This document shows positions 21,793 through 32,605 of a stretch of DNA of 64,000 bases, in pieces. The notes below the pieces were generated by a model that was not told where the DNA came from, did not search any database, and was given only the letters and a program-made list of their open reading frames with translations. Numbering within the stretch: the stretch's first letter is position 1; each line of letters begins with the position of its first letter. The translations under genes and the position numbers were made by a program. The DNA comes from Portulaca oleracea (lineage: Eukaryota; Streptophyta; Magnoliopsida; Caryophyllales; Portulacaceae): assembly GCA_029582165.1 (NCBI GenBank), contig CM055877.1, forward strand, positions 29,657,241 to 29,721,240, given 5' to 3'.

Positions 21793-22235
21793 TTTATTGT
21801 ATTGTGGGACCCACTTGTAGAGTATAATTATTTTCAATAAATGATTAAATTGAATATTTTTTATAAATAAAATATTAAGATGTAATTAGGAATTTGAAAT
21901 TTTTTTATAATAATTTTTTTATTTATTTTTTTATAAATAAAATATTTTCTTTATTGATTTTTTTCTAATAATTTTTTTATTAAGTTTTTTATAAATAAAA
22001 TATTTTTTACTGATTTTTTTATTATAAATGATTAAATTGAATTTTTTTTCTATAAATAAAATATTAAGCTAGTATTCAAACATTAAACCTCAGCATTAAT
22101 ATAAAATACAACAAACCTCAAGATTAATATAAAATACAATAAACAAAATAAAAGTGCAACATAAAAATTAGGATTAAACACACACAACAATAAATGAAAA
22201 TACTTTTTAAAAAAGTATATAAAATACAGAGTACG
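21793..22235. repeat. Left copy of a ~420-bp direct repeat flanking the Harbinger ORFs
   Basis: Matches 26045-26450 in the same orientation, for example GGGACCCAC(T/A)TGTAGAGTATAATTA, AGCTAGTATTCAAACA and GGATTAAACACACACAACAA, with base changes and gaps. Confidence 0.75.
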
Positions 22236-22285
22236 ACATCAATAAAATTAATTCAACTTAATTGTGGATAGCATAGATGGCTTGA

Positions 22286-23665
22286 TTAGTTCTGATAGTA
22301 CGTAGCTCCGTAACGGTTCCATATTTGAATAACCAACGTATTTTGGAGGCGCAGACCTTCCTTTCTATCAGTAGTCTTCAGTTTCTCTTTTAACCATTCT
22401 TCGAAAACTCTGGGTCGACCAATGGTAGGTGTTGTAAGTTCTGTTTCGTCTAATGGTATATCATATTGTGGTGTGCCGAAGTTGTAGTTGAACGTGTCTC
22501 GCTCATCCTCGACGATCATGTTATGGAGTATGACACACGCTCTCATAACTTTTTTCATTGTTGTGACTTCCCAAAACCGAGTTGGGCGTCGAACTATAGC
22601 GAATTGAGCCTTCAATATTCCAAAAGCTCGTTCAACATCTTTTCTAGCTGCTTCTTGATGAGTTGTAAATAACTTGTGTTTCGGCAGCTGTGGTTTTGAT
22701 ATGGATTTGACTATAGTGGGCCTGTACAGATAAATACCATATGTAAGGTAATATCCATAATTAAAATGTTCACCGCCAGCAGTGAATTGAACTTCCGGTG
22801 AGCGACCTTCGACTAAATAATCAAACAATGGCGAATACTCAAGCACAGTTATGTCATTGTTCGACCCAATAGTGCCAAAGAATGCATGTCATATCCAAGT
22901 GTCGTATGACACAATTGCTTCTAGCACCACAGTTGTTGTCTCTTGGTAGCCGCCTTGTTATTGACCTTGCCACGCAATGGGACATTTGTCCCTCTCCCAA
23001 TGTATGCAATCAGTACTTCCAAGCATGCTTGGGAAACCACGTCGTTCGGCCACGCGTAGGAGACGAAGCATATCCACTTCATTTGGTTTCCGCAAGTATT
23101 CAGGCCCAAAACATTATTGGACACCCTCACAAAAATTGTTGATGCACTCAAAAATAGTTTTTCCCCCCATACGAAAGTACTCATCCAACGAGTCCGCACA
23201 TGCTCCATAAGCTAATGCCCACACAGCAACGATACATTTTACAAGGGGGGATGGTCCTAGTTTCCCAGTCGCGTCTCTCCTTTGAGTGAAGTATTGGAAA
23301 CGTTCCTTTAAGGTGTTGACAATGTGGAGGAACAAGTGTCGGCGCATTCTGAACCATCGCCGAAATAATTCATCAGTGTACACAGGACTTTCTGAGAAGT
23401 AGTCCATGTACAAGCGGTTATTTGCTTCTTCATGGTCACAGTGGATGTGTCTCCGGCGTCGACGTGTAGGAGGTGACGCTAGGGGACTACTCGACTTCCA
23501 GCTAGGATAATACGTTTGCACCAACAACTGTGCCCTCTGCAAAGTCAAACCAGAGACGGACTCCTCTTCAATGGCCTCATCAATAGCCGCATCAAGCTCA
23601 CGATCGTGATCATTATCAAATGGATTGTAAGACGTTTGATGATTTTTTAATGGATTGTAAGACAT
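22286..23665 (-). pseudogene. PIF/Harbinger transposase, three premature stops
   Basis: One frame of 460 codons on the minus strand. The N-terminal part holds FRMRRHLFLHIV and DATGKLGPSPLVKCIVAVW, usual for plant Harbinger nuclease proteins. The catalytic acidic residues are all visible: Asp in GSTDCIHWERDKCP, Asp in SNNDITVLEYSPLF, and Glu in DVERAFGILKAQF. The C-terminal RPTRFW and ACVILHNMIVEDE motifs follow. In-frame stops interrupt it after INNFCEGVQ, after CPIAWQGQ and after SYDTWI. No frameshift is needed. This DDE nuclease would cut and paste the element together with the Myb-like partner encoded upstream; here it is dead. Confidence 0.9.
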
Positions 23666-24340
23666 TTTGTTGTAACTACCTTTAGTCTAGTTTTTGGATA
23701 AGTGTTTTCAAAGTGTTTGAGGTTGGTGCAAGATGTATTCTTTAACTCTAGTATATATATACAAATGGGAGCAGTTTTAGGTGAAATTATTTGAAAGACT
23801 GAATTATTGTGATAAATTTGCATAATTGATTGCATTTCAGGATGAATTGACAACACAATGCTCCATTAATGTCAAGTTTGTGGTGGTTTGAATCCTTTTC
23901 AGACAGATTTGACAATACAATGCTCCTTTATTTAAAAATTTTCAAAAATTCCAAATTCGAAATGGAAGATAAATTAATCTGACAAAGTAATTATCCCGAA
24001 ATTAATTAAAAATAACAACAAGGAGAGAATTAAAAACATATTGAAGTAAAGGGTTACAAGCAATGCAAACACCATACATAATTAAAAAAAACAAGGAAAG
24101 GAATGGGATAAAAAGGAGAAAATAGTCATCCCTGCTTCATTATTTGTTTCTGAATAATCGCTCCCATGCCAATTTTCGGAGTTTGATGAAGTTTTCTCGT
24201 TCTTCTTCGTCCACGATATGTGAGAGATCCATATTAATGGTTTGCATGTCCAACTCTCTCTACTGAACCTTCACATAATTTCTCTGCTCTTCCAACTCTT
24301 GTTGCTTCATCTTCGCATAATTCCTCTGCTCCTCCAACTG

Positions 24341-25201
24341 TTACACCTTTAACACTGCGAGTCTTAAAAGTGTATCCCCCTTTTTATCATCATGTTGTGA
24401 CATTAAACTCAGCTGTTCAAGAACAACGGTCGGTGGAGCACTGTTGTATGAAGATGAAGCCTTGCCTTTGCCCTTCGTTTTCCTTTTTGAAGCATCCCTT
24501 CTAGGTGGTTGGCTAGTAAGAGTCTGGGTTGTAGTTTGATATTCCTCGTCCTCATCAACTCGAACACGATTTGAATTCGAACCGGAACTTGTGTACGCTC
24601 CACTTGTTGTATTCTTCGTTCTTTTCGTGGACCGTTGCGTCTTTTGGTCTACGTTAATCTCATACATCTTCCATTTTTCCTCATTACGCAGTAGTTGCCA
24701 ACATTTTTCAAGCGTGAAATTCTTCCCATGCTTCGCTTTGTATGCCTCTTTTGCGAGGTTGATTAAATTAGATTCACTGCAGCCACTCGGATCACGGCGT
24801 GCGACACTTGCGTACGCGGAGTAGAAGTTCGTCATAGGCACCTTGATCCTCTTCCACCGGCCCGTCATGGATGATGCAGTCCTCCCTTCTGGCCACTGAA
24901 CATCCAAGCGTAGCGCTTTCGCTTGGCAAAAGTAATCATACATCCGTTTCTCAAAGGTTTCTCTCTTCTGGCCCCTACCGACTATTGGATCCTTGCTCAC
25001 ATTTAACCATGAGCTGATGATAATTTCATCCTCCAAATCTGTCCACTCCTCTGCTTCTTTTCTGGCTCTTGAGGGCCGTGTTGGAATGGCCTCGTTTCTG
25101 TTAATTTCATTACCGACATCTTGAACACCAAACGGTTGACTTTGAGATCCAAGCCGAACCACATCATTTCCATCGTCGGTCAGCATCCCAACGAACGGCA
25201 T
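24341..25201 (-). CDS. PIF/Harbinger Myb/SANT-like protein (ORF1)
   Basis: An intact 286-residue frame starting at an ATG. The first 70 residues are polar. EEWTDLEDEIIISSWLNVSKDPIVG (shown here as two motifs, EEWTDLEDE and IISSWLNVSKDP) is the Myb/SANT-like start. RTASSMTGRWKRIKVPM and NFTLEKCWQLLRNEEKW are typical of plant Harbinger ORF1 and the related NAM-associated domain. A basic Ser/Thr-rich tail (RTKNTTSG, KRKTKGKGKASSS) could hold a nuclear signal. In PIF/Harbinger systems this protein binds the transposon ends and brings the transposase to the nucleus. It lies upstream of the transposase on the same strand, and a TATA box precedes it. Unlike its partner, it has no stop. Confidence 0.85.
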   Translation of the reverse strand: MPFVGMLTDDGNDVVRLGSQSQPFGVQDVGNEINRNEAIPTRPSRARKEAEEWTDLEDEIIISSWLNVSKDPIVGRGQKRETFEKRMYDYFCQAKALRLDVQWPEGRTASSMTGRWKRIKVPMTNFYSAYASVARRDPSGCSESNLINLAKEAYKAKHGKNFTLEKCWQLLRNEEKWKMYEINVDQKTQRSTKRTKNTTSGAYTSSGSNSNRVRVDEDEEYQTTTQTLTSQPPRRDASKRKTKGKGKASSSYNSAPPTVVLEQLSLMSQHDDKKGDTLLRLAVLKV

Positions 25202-25502
25202 TGATGGAGGAGGGATATATGTGGGGTGGTTTAGTTGGGAAAAATTTTATAGGTTCGAAGTCTAAGAGAGATTATGGTAGTAATTGGCATTTAAATCATA
25301 ATCATAATAACTACCATATTGAGGATAACAATCTTGAGGAGGAGGTGGTGGTTGGGACCTCCGAGAATTGGGTTGGCTATTCTCATATCTCCTATCTATT
25401 TTGCTGGGACAAGGGTAATTTTTTTAACAGTTTGTAAGATGAATTGAGTAGAAGGAAAGAATATTTGAGAGTTATGTGAACCAGCAACACTACATGGAGC
25501 TC

Positions 25503-25510
25503 TATTTATA
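25503..25510 (-). promoter_or_regulatory. TATA box of the Harbinger ORF1
   Basis: The minus strand reads CTATAAATAGAGCTCC, about 300 bases before the ORF1 start. It matches the plant TATA consensus and is followed by a leader without upstream ATG clusters. Confidence 0.65.
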
Positions 25511-25533
25511 GATAATTTGATTTCAAAAACTAG

Positions 25534-25650
25534 CCGTTGTGAAGTAGTCGTTGGAATATAGCCGTTGTAAAATTAGCCATTGGAATATAGACGTTGTGAA
25601 GTAGCCGTTGTATAGAGTAGTCGTTGTGAAGTAGTCCTTGTAGAAAGTGG
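25534..25650. repeat. Short tandem GCCGTTG-type repeats upstream of the TATA box
   Basis: Six or more degenerate units of the form TAG(C/T)CGTTGTGAAGTAG or TAGCCGTTGGAATA follow each other. They sit just upstream of the minus-strand TATA box, where transposase-binding or promoter repeats would be expected. Confidence 0.65.
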
Positions 25651-25659
25651 TCGTTTTTT

Positions 25660-26040
25660 TTGTTTTCATTGTGAATTTAAGTTCCAAATAGGTGCAAATT
25701 ATTTAATACTAAATTTTGTCAACTAATAATTTATAAATATACTACCGTACATATTAAATAATTTATTAATCACACAATTCATTTCTTATATTACAATTAA
25801 TTGCACATCAAATATATAAATTTGATTAAATAAATTATTACAATTACAAAATTTTGAAAATTAATTAATTTGATTAAATATTTTATTGTATTATGGGACC
25901 CACTTGTAGAGTATAATTACAATGGAAACAAAAATTTTAATTTAGAATGGAAACTAAATTTTGAAAAATAATACAAACTCAAAATTATAATTTTTTAAAA
26001 TTATTACAATTAATTGCCCAATAAATATATATTTTTTTTG
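25660..26040. other. AT-rich sequence without genes
   Basis: It contains a third short copy (25893-25917) of the GGGACCCACTTGTAGAGTATAATTA motif. No ORF. Confidence 0.5.
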
Positions 26041-26044
26041 AAAA

Positions 26045-26450
26045 TTATGGGACCCACATGTAGAGTATAATTATTTTCAATAAATGATTAAATTGAATAG
26101 TTTTCAATAAATAAAATATTAATATCTAATTAGAAATTTGAAAATAATTTGAAATTAATTAATTATATTATAATTTTTTTTATTTTAAAATATAATTATT
26201 TATCATTATAATGCTTTGAAAAAAATGCTACAAGACCTTCAAAATTAGTAATCAATAATAAAAAAATACCATGATTAATATAAAAGCTAGTATTCAAACA
26301 ATAAACCTTAACATTAATATAAAATACAAAAGACCTCAAGATTAATATAAAATACAACAAACAAAATATAAAAATGTAACATAAAAATAAGGATTAAACA
26401 CACACAACAATAAATGAAAATACTTTAAAAAAAAGGTACATAAAATACTT
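26045..26450. repeat. Right copy of the direct repeat flanking the Harbinger ORFs
   Basis: Same orientation as 21793-22235. Because 21793-22235 is the 3'-terminal side of the Harbinger element, this copy suggests a second, truncated element in tandem. Confidence 0.7.
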
Positions 26451-26554
26451 TAAATATTTGTTAAACGCAATGAAAACATAACAAAATTAAAACAATACAA
26501 AGTGAAAGTTTGCCAAAATTAAAACAATACAAATCAAAAGTTGTCATTGGAAAC

Positions 26555-26634
26555 AATAGAAAGAAAGGAAATGGAAAGGAAAGGAAAGAATAAGAAAAGG
26601 AAAGAAAAGAAAAGAGAAAAAAAAAGAAATTTAT
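26555..26634. repeat. Purine-only (GGAAA)n-like tract
   Basis: Almost pure A/G (GGAAAGGAAAGGAAAGAATAAG and variants) directly before the copia-like LTR. Confidence 0.8.
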
Positions 26635-26639
26635 GCACA

Positions 26640-27299
26640 TGTGGGGCTCGTCTACTCAGCAGTCAACACCCTTACACGTCTTCCAAAGCGTGATTCCGCG
26701 CGCCTGAACCAAAAAGGAGGGAGTTGTGCCACCCCTCCCCTTTCTGCGCCTGGCCATCCCAATTCCATACCCATTTTCTCTCTCTTTGGCAAATGTATGC
26801 GAATGCATCCCTGCAGAGTTTTTTTCCCTATTTTCCCTTTATTTGCTTTACCTCTCTCCTTCATAGGTTGTTATGGGGAGTTTTTTCCTATAAATATAGG
26901 TTGTTATCAATCTATACACCCACGGCATACGACAAACACACACACAGAGCATTCTTCACCTCTACCTATCCCTAGGTTATGAGAGTCCCTTTTAGAGAGT
27001 TATTTTGTCTTCAGTATATTCCCATTGTGTTATTAACCCCTTAAGATCTTGTCGTCGATCTCGTTGCGTTAAATAGCCCCTTGGGATATCTCTTGTAATC
27101 TCTCCCCTTATACTAGTGGATTATTGCTCCATTGTTGTCCGTGGTTTTTTCCCGATTTGGGTTTCCTCGAAAATCGTGTGTCTTTATACTATTTAACCTT
27201 TTAATTACTGATCTTGTTATATTTCTTCTCAATTTATACATCCTGATAATTTTATCTTTCGCTGCAAATACTAGGCTATCTTTTACCTCGATCCTAACA
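26640..27299 (+). mobile_element. Ty1/copia-type 5' LTR
   Basis: It starts TGTGGGGCTC and ends CCTAACA, about 660 bp. TATAAATA lies at 26889-26896. The end region with GTCCGTGGTTTTTTCCCG and the stop-and-go TCTCGTTGCG text is typical of plant copia LTRs. A Met-type primer site follows at 27302. The start is inferred from the TGT/ACA rule. The downstream body is lost to the LINE. Confidence 0.6.
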
Positions 27300-27301
27300 A
27301 G

Positions 27302-27314
27302 TGGTATCAGAGCC
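27302..27314 (+). promoter_or_regulatory. tRNA-Met primer-binding site of the copia element
   Basis: TGGTATCAGAGCC starts two bases after the LTR end. About 50 bases of leader follow before the LINE poly(A). Confidence 0.85.
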
Positions 27315-27362
27315 TCACAAGGGTATCTGAGCCAGGTCTAACATAAGCAACAAAAAATAACT

Positions 27363-30110
27363 TCTTTTTTTTTTGGAATCGATAGACAGAGATGCAACAA
27401 TTAAAACAACTAATCAGGGAAGCGAAGTACCACTAGCCTGTTTGGCAAGTGTGTGGGCTTCCTTGACGGTAACTCTAGGTACTTTCCTAATTCTACAATA
27501 GCTAAAGTTAAGGAAAAGTATCTACAATAATAAAGGATATTCCTGCACAATGGCGGGCAATTCGCCCTATTGTTGAACACTTGAACCACCTCGGAAGAGT
27601 CTGTATATATAGTGATGTGACGCATCTTCTTCTGCTTGGCTATGATGATGGCACTTTCCACCGCTGCCAGTTCCATTTGTAGTGCCGAGTTGCCGAACAG
27701 AGGTGTTGCCTGTTGCTCAAGGAGAATTCCTCGGCATTTTAGAACCCAGCCGATTCCGCCACATTTACTGATATGGTTCCAGGCACCATCGCAGAAAAAG
27801 TCCCCTTCATTAGAGGAATCCACATTCGTAGCCCATATAAAATCAGTCACCTGGTTAACAGTACTCTCTCCCAACTGTGTCTCCATCATTTCTGACCTCT
27901 TTCCTCTCCTTGGTTCTCCTCTCCAAAGGAGGGTGAGTTCTGTCTGGATCCATGTAAGAATTGCTTCCGGATGAACCCTTTCATTGTTGTATGCTATACG
28001 GTCCCTTGCAACCCAGAAAAACCAACAGGTAGCCATAAAATCCTGTACCATAACATGCCTTTCACTCTTCTGTTTCCAAAAGAACTCGAGCCAATTGGAT
28101 ACCCACCTATCCAGTTGAACTATACCCATGGTGTTATCGACGATGCCAAGGGAAGAAGCAAACCACACCTTTCTAGTCCATTCACAATCCTTGAATAGAT
28201 GATCCCTGTTCTCAATTCGAGTGTTGCACAAATAACACCTTGAGTCCGCCATGGGGTCCCACCTTGACCTTTTGTCACTCAGAGGAAGTGCATTGTTGAT
28301 GGCCTTCTAAAGAAGCATTTTCCATTTGGGGGGTGCTCCGGTTGCCCAGAATTTGCTCCAAAATCGATGGTTCTTTCTTTCCTGCTCAACATTTGGAATA
28401 GTGGCAGCATCCCTGGAAGTGGACCATAAGAAGAAATATGTTGATTTGACGGAGAAGTTACTGTCTCTCGTTAGTCCCCAATAAAGCTCATCTTCCTCTT
28501 CCATGTCCCGAACTGGATGGGCAAGTAAATGCTTCACAGCGTCTCTTGTAAATTGGGTTGTAATAAGTTCCGTGTTCCAACGTCTTGGGTTTTCAAGGAA
28601 AAGTTCACTTACCGTCTTGTTTTCCCAAGCTGTGCGGTTGGTCTCATCAATGAGGGAAATCTCCCCATTACCTGTCCAATTGGAACCCAGGACTTTTGTA
28701 TTTCTGCCAGACCCGATTCTCACTCTAATCTGGCTTTTGACTTTGGTGGTAGCTTTGAACAAACTTCGCCATCCACAGGAGCTGTTAGCGGGAAGGACTA
28801 CCGTCTCCTCAAGGGGTGTTCTACCTCTATATCTAGCCTTGTACATTTTGCTTAGAAGACTGTCTGGGTTCTTGTGGAGTCTCCAAGCTTGTTTAGCTAG
28901 CAAAGCATCATTCACCCACTCTGTTCGTCTCATCATAAGACCTCCAGTTCCTTTGGGTGCAAACAGTTTTTCTTTGGCGACCCAACGTTTTCCTTGATCT
29001 CCACCACTTGTCCACCAGAAAAATCTTGTCATAATGGCGTCCAACCGGCGGGCAACCTTATCTGGAATTTTGTAGATGGCCAGGATGTGGCTATGTAGAG
29101 CCGAAAGCACAGAGTTAATTAGAACCAACCTACCAGCCGGAGACAGAAGGGCAGCTTTCCAGTTTTGCAACTTTCGGTCGACAGCGTCCAAAAGAAACCC
29201 AAACTGAGATGTTTTGTGTCTCCCTATTATCGGCGACACCCCAAGGTATTTCTCAAAGAGTTCCTCATAGGCAAACCCGAAAATAACCGAGAGTCCATTC
29301 TTTTCTTCCAAAGTTGTGTTCGGGGAGGTCATCATTTGAGACTTGTTTATGTTAATGACTTGTCCTTAGGCTAGGCAGAAATTATCAATACAGGACTTAA
29401 GGTTGAGACAGTAGTCGGCCCTGAGAGTAGTAAAAAATATCGAATCATCCGCAAAGAACATGTGGTTTACTTCCGGGCTTCCTCGCGCGACACTAATCCC
29501 TTTGAGATTGCCTCTATCTCTTTCCTGGTTGAGATAACTTCCCAAAACATCCAAACAGAGGATAAAGAGGTATGGGGACAAAGGGTCTCCCTAACGGAGC
29601 CCCGCTTCTGGTTGAAATTGGGGTGAGGGAGATCCATTGATGAAGACCGAGTATCTAACAGTACACACACATTCCATAATCAGTTTAATCCAATGCCCTC
29701 GGAATCCCAAATGTTGCAATACTTCTCTGATAAAATCCCATTGTAAATGATCGTAAGCTTTGTTCATGTCCACTTTGATTGCAGCCATCTTTGCCCCTTG
29801 CTTTTTGTTCATGATAGTGTGCAGGATTTCATGGGCTATAAGACAACTATCTCCTATGAGGCGCCCTTGGATGAATGCATTCTGAGACTCATCAATGAGC
29901 TTTTTGAGTATAGGCCTCAACCTGTAGACCATACACCCGGACATGAGTTTATAGAGCACATTGCACGGACTGATAGGTCTGAAATCTCTCATGGATTGTG
30001 TCGTTGAGCTCTTCGGAATGAGTGTAATGTAGTGCTCATTGAAGCAATCAAATTTCAGATAAATCTCATGAATTAGGTTAAAAAAATCTAAATTGTTCAA
30101 ATTATAGTAG
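27363..30110 (-). mobile_element. 5'-truncated L1-type LINE
   Basis: The minus-strand 3' end has an A10 tail (T-run at about 27367-27376), preceded by a short 3' UTR. The body encodes RT, a zinc-knuckle connection and RNase H, but no gag-like ORF or endonuclease. The start near 30110 is therefore a typical 5' truncation. It cut the copia leader. I could not identify target duplications. Confidence 0.8.
27410..30100 (-). pseudogene. LINE ORF2: reverse transcriptase and RNase H, three stops
   Basis: A single minus-strand frame of about 897 codons. RT motifs in order: ITLIPKSS, RDFRPIS, AFIQGRLIGD, DMNKAYDHLQWDF, GDPLSPYLFIL and the catalytic HMFFADDSIFF. Then comes the usual LINE thumb (YLGVSPIIGR, LQNWKAALLSPAGRLVLI), a zf-RVT zinc motif CYLCNTRIENRDHLFKDC, and RNase H with Asp in FFCDGAW, Glu in LQMELAAVESA and Asp in YTDSSEVV. 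Stops interrupt it after PEAGLR, after NFCLA and after KWKMLL. At two of these a single C-to-T or G-to-A change from Gln or Trp would make the stop. Reverse transcription would occur on nicked target DNA in the nucleus; this copy is dead. Confidence 0.9.
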
Positions 30111-30470
30111 AAACTTCAGAGTTATTCCTAAAAGACAGAGTACTTGAGTACTCATTTTAGAGGGGCAGGGGAGTAGAAGAAGGGCAATGAGCAATTGCCA
30201 AATAATGGAGGAAGATAACGAAAGGACAAGGGGAAATAGTAGAGGAAGAATTTTGAGATATCTAGGGAAGACTACCATTGAGAGTTATATTCTCTTACAT
30301 CCACTTGCTAGAGAATTCTATATGCTACTTTAGTTAAATTATAATAATATAACAAACGTAATATTGACAAATCTATGATATTTTATACTTTATGCAATTT
30401 GATTAGTAAGGTAATTTATACTTTGAAATGATATCAATAAAACTAAGGGCAATTGTGACTTTTATGTAAC
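30111..30470. other. Anonymous sequence between LINE and mariner-like end
   Basis: No gene. About 40 bases at 30421-30465 (TATCAATAAAACTAAGGGCAATT) resemble 50343-50385 on the far side of the mariner-like element. Confidence 0.4.
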
Positions 30471-30754
30471 TACTCCCTCCATTTCATATTAATTGACTCT
30501 TTAACTAACTTTTTTTATTCCAAAATAGTTGTCACTTTACAATTCCCAATACCCCATTTAATCATTTTAGTTTTATTAATTATGTCTATTTACTTCTACC
30601 CACGTACTCCTTCCCCCCTCTTAATAATTCCATATTTACTTCTACCCACTTTACAATTCCTAATGTCTATTTTTCATTCATAGCAAAACTGCTCCCGACA
30701 ACCACTCCCCCCTCCCCAACCACCACCACCACACCACACCCCCTTGAGTCGAGG

Positions 30755-32366
30755 TGTTTAGGCTCAATTTTGAGCCTAAGTGTCACTCCATCTACTTAGA
30801 ATTCTTGTTCGTTACGTTCCTTAATAATTGCCTCTTATCCGGTTTTCTTTTAGTTTTTATGCAGGTTAGTTTGGACCCGAGGCATTGGGAGATGTCGAGA
30901 ACCCAGGCTCGGGAATTCAAGGAAGCAACCCCGGGAACCTAGGAGCGGCCCTCATCTTGAAGATAGTGCAAAGGAGGAGTCAAGGAAAACCCAGGAGGTC
31001 ACGGTCATTACCCCCAAGGGTAATGCCCGTGACCAGAGTTGGAAAATGAGCATCAAGGAAAACCCAGGTGGTCACGGGCGTGACCCCATTTGTAGCACCC
31101 GTGACCCAATTTAGAGAATTAATTGCCATTTTGCCGAGAACGGTCACGAGCGTGACGATCCCTAGTGGCGCCCGTGACCCTGGTGAGCCATTTTCCCAAG
31201 TTGCCGACTTCCAAGAGGTCACGCGCGTGACGTTCTCAGGTAGCGCCTGTTACCTCAGCGAAGAAATTCTGTTCGAGATTTTGGAATCGCCTAATCACGG
31301 GCGTGACGTCTGGTGGTAACGCCCGTTACGACCCTTGCCGACTGAAATTTTAGGGCCAAAACGACTGCGTTTTGTCTATTTTTCTCCCAATGTATTTAAG
31401 CTCGGTCCAAAACTAAACCTAGAGAGCTAATCTTTACCTATCATCTTTCCCTTTTAGTTGCTTAGCACTACTTTCTAGATAGATTATCTCATCATTACTC
31501 CCAAACTTTGCTTTTATTTGGTATTTTGGGTTGGATTATTGCATTCAAGGAGTAATAATTGAAGATTATTATTCAAGCTTTGGTGTTTCTTCTTCTTTTT
31601 ATTATTATCATCCTATTTCTTGTTTGGGTAAGTTTCATTTCCTTCTTTTAGTAATTGCTTTAATTAGTTCTTGTATTAAATCTTATTGTATTTCCTTTCC
31701 AGATATCATGCTTAGGGTTCTTGTTTTAAGCTTATTAGTCTTAATGGTTATTATCATGATTAGTGGCTAGTTTCCTTAGGGTTTAGGGGGAGGTTTAGCC
31801 CCTAATGGGATCCCTTTTCTAAGGTTTGACTTAGTTAGGGCATTAGGCCATGTTTTATGAGGTTTTCATCCAAAAACTCTATTGATTGCGTGGTTTAGTA
31901 AGTAGTGGAAACCCGCTAAACCTACTTAAACCCGATCTTTAGGGTAATTGGATGGATATCCGAACGAATCCTCATTCATTTAGTGGAGGAGTTGGGTAGG
32001 GTGATTTGCATTTCAAACCTTTTAGGTGAGTCCTCATTCATTTAGTGGACGAACCTTTAGGGTTAAATTCGGGTATACCTCGGGAGAGGCCCCATAGTGG
32101 CTCTATTTCTTACAATAACCTAACTTCTATCTTGACTTAGTGTCCTGAACAAGACTTCCTCGTGATTAGGGTGTCCATTAGGAGGCAAAGACCGACCCTT
32201 GAGCCTCTTTTTCTCTATTTTTGTCTAATAATCGATCCTTGTTCCCTTTCCCCCTCATAATTGTTTTTGTTACCTTAAATTAAGCTTTAGTAGTGAAAGT
32301 TTTGACAAAAAGACCTTGCTCCCTGTGGATACGATACAAAAACTTGCACTGTATTGCGAGTGAACA
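30755..32366 (+). repeat. 5' LTR of the Athila-like element
   Basis: 1612 bp, TGTTTAGG to GTGAACA. The first bases contain a 10-bp hairpin TTAGGCTCAA/TTGAGCCTAA (30758-30779). Five long dyads GGTCACGGGCGTGAC...GCGCCCGTGACC lie at about 31000-31335. A TATA-like TATTTAAG is at 31393-31400. The second half has repeated TCCTCATTCATTTAGTGGA segments (31968-32054). Confidence 0.9.
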
Positions 32367-32369
32367 AAA

Positions 32370-32389
32370 TGGCGTCGTTACGGGGGATC
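32370..32389 (+). promoter_or_regulatory. tRNA-Asp-type primer-binding site
   Basis: TGGCGTCGTTACGGGGGATC, three bases after the LTR. It resembles the TGGCGCCGTTGCCGGGG site usual in Athila elements, with two visible changes. Confidence 0.7.
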
Positions 32390-32605
32390 AAGCGCCCCTT
32401 CTAGTCTTAACTTACTTTACGTACGTTTAGTTTAGGAGGTTTTTACCTTGCTGAGTCGAGTCTAGAGTCCCTAGGGCTTTTTACGTCGTTTTCTTGTTTA
32501 GTGCATGTGCAGGAGAGACCTAATACCTCTTGGACCTTTTGATCCTGAAATTAAAGCGACTGCACGACACAACAACGCTGCAAACGCCCGTAGGCGTCTT
32601 CTCGA

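Noticed and set aside
30745..30945. Plus-strand ORFs starting at the Athila-like LTR (also at 42337)
   Set aside because: They recur because the LTR is duplicated, and they end in the hairpin array; no domain.
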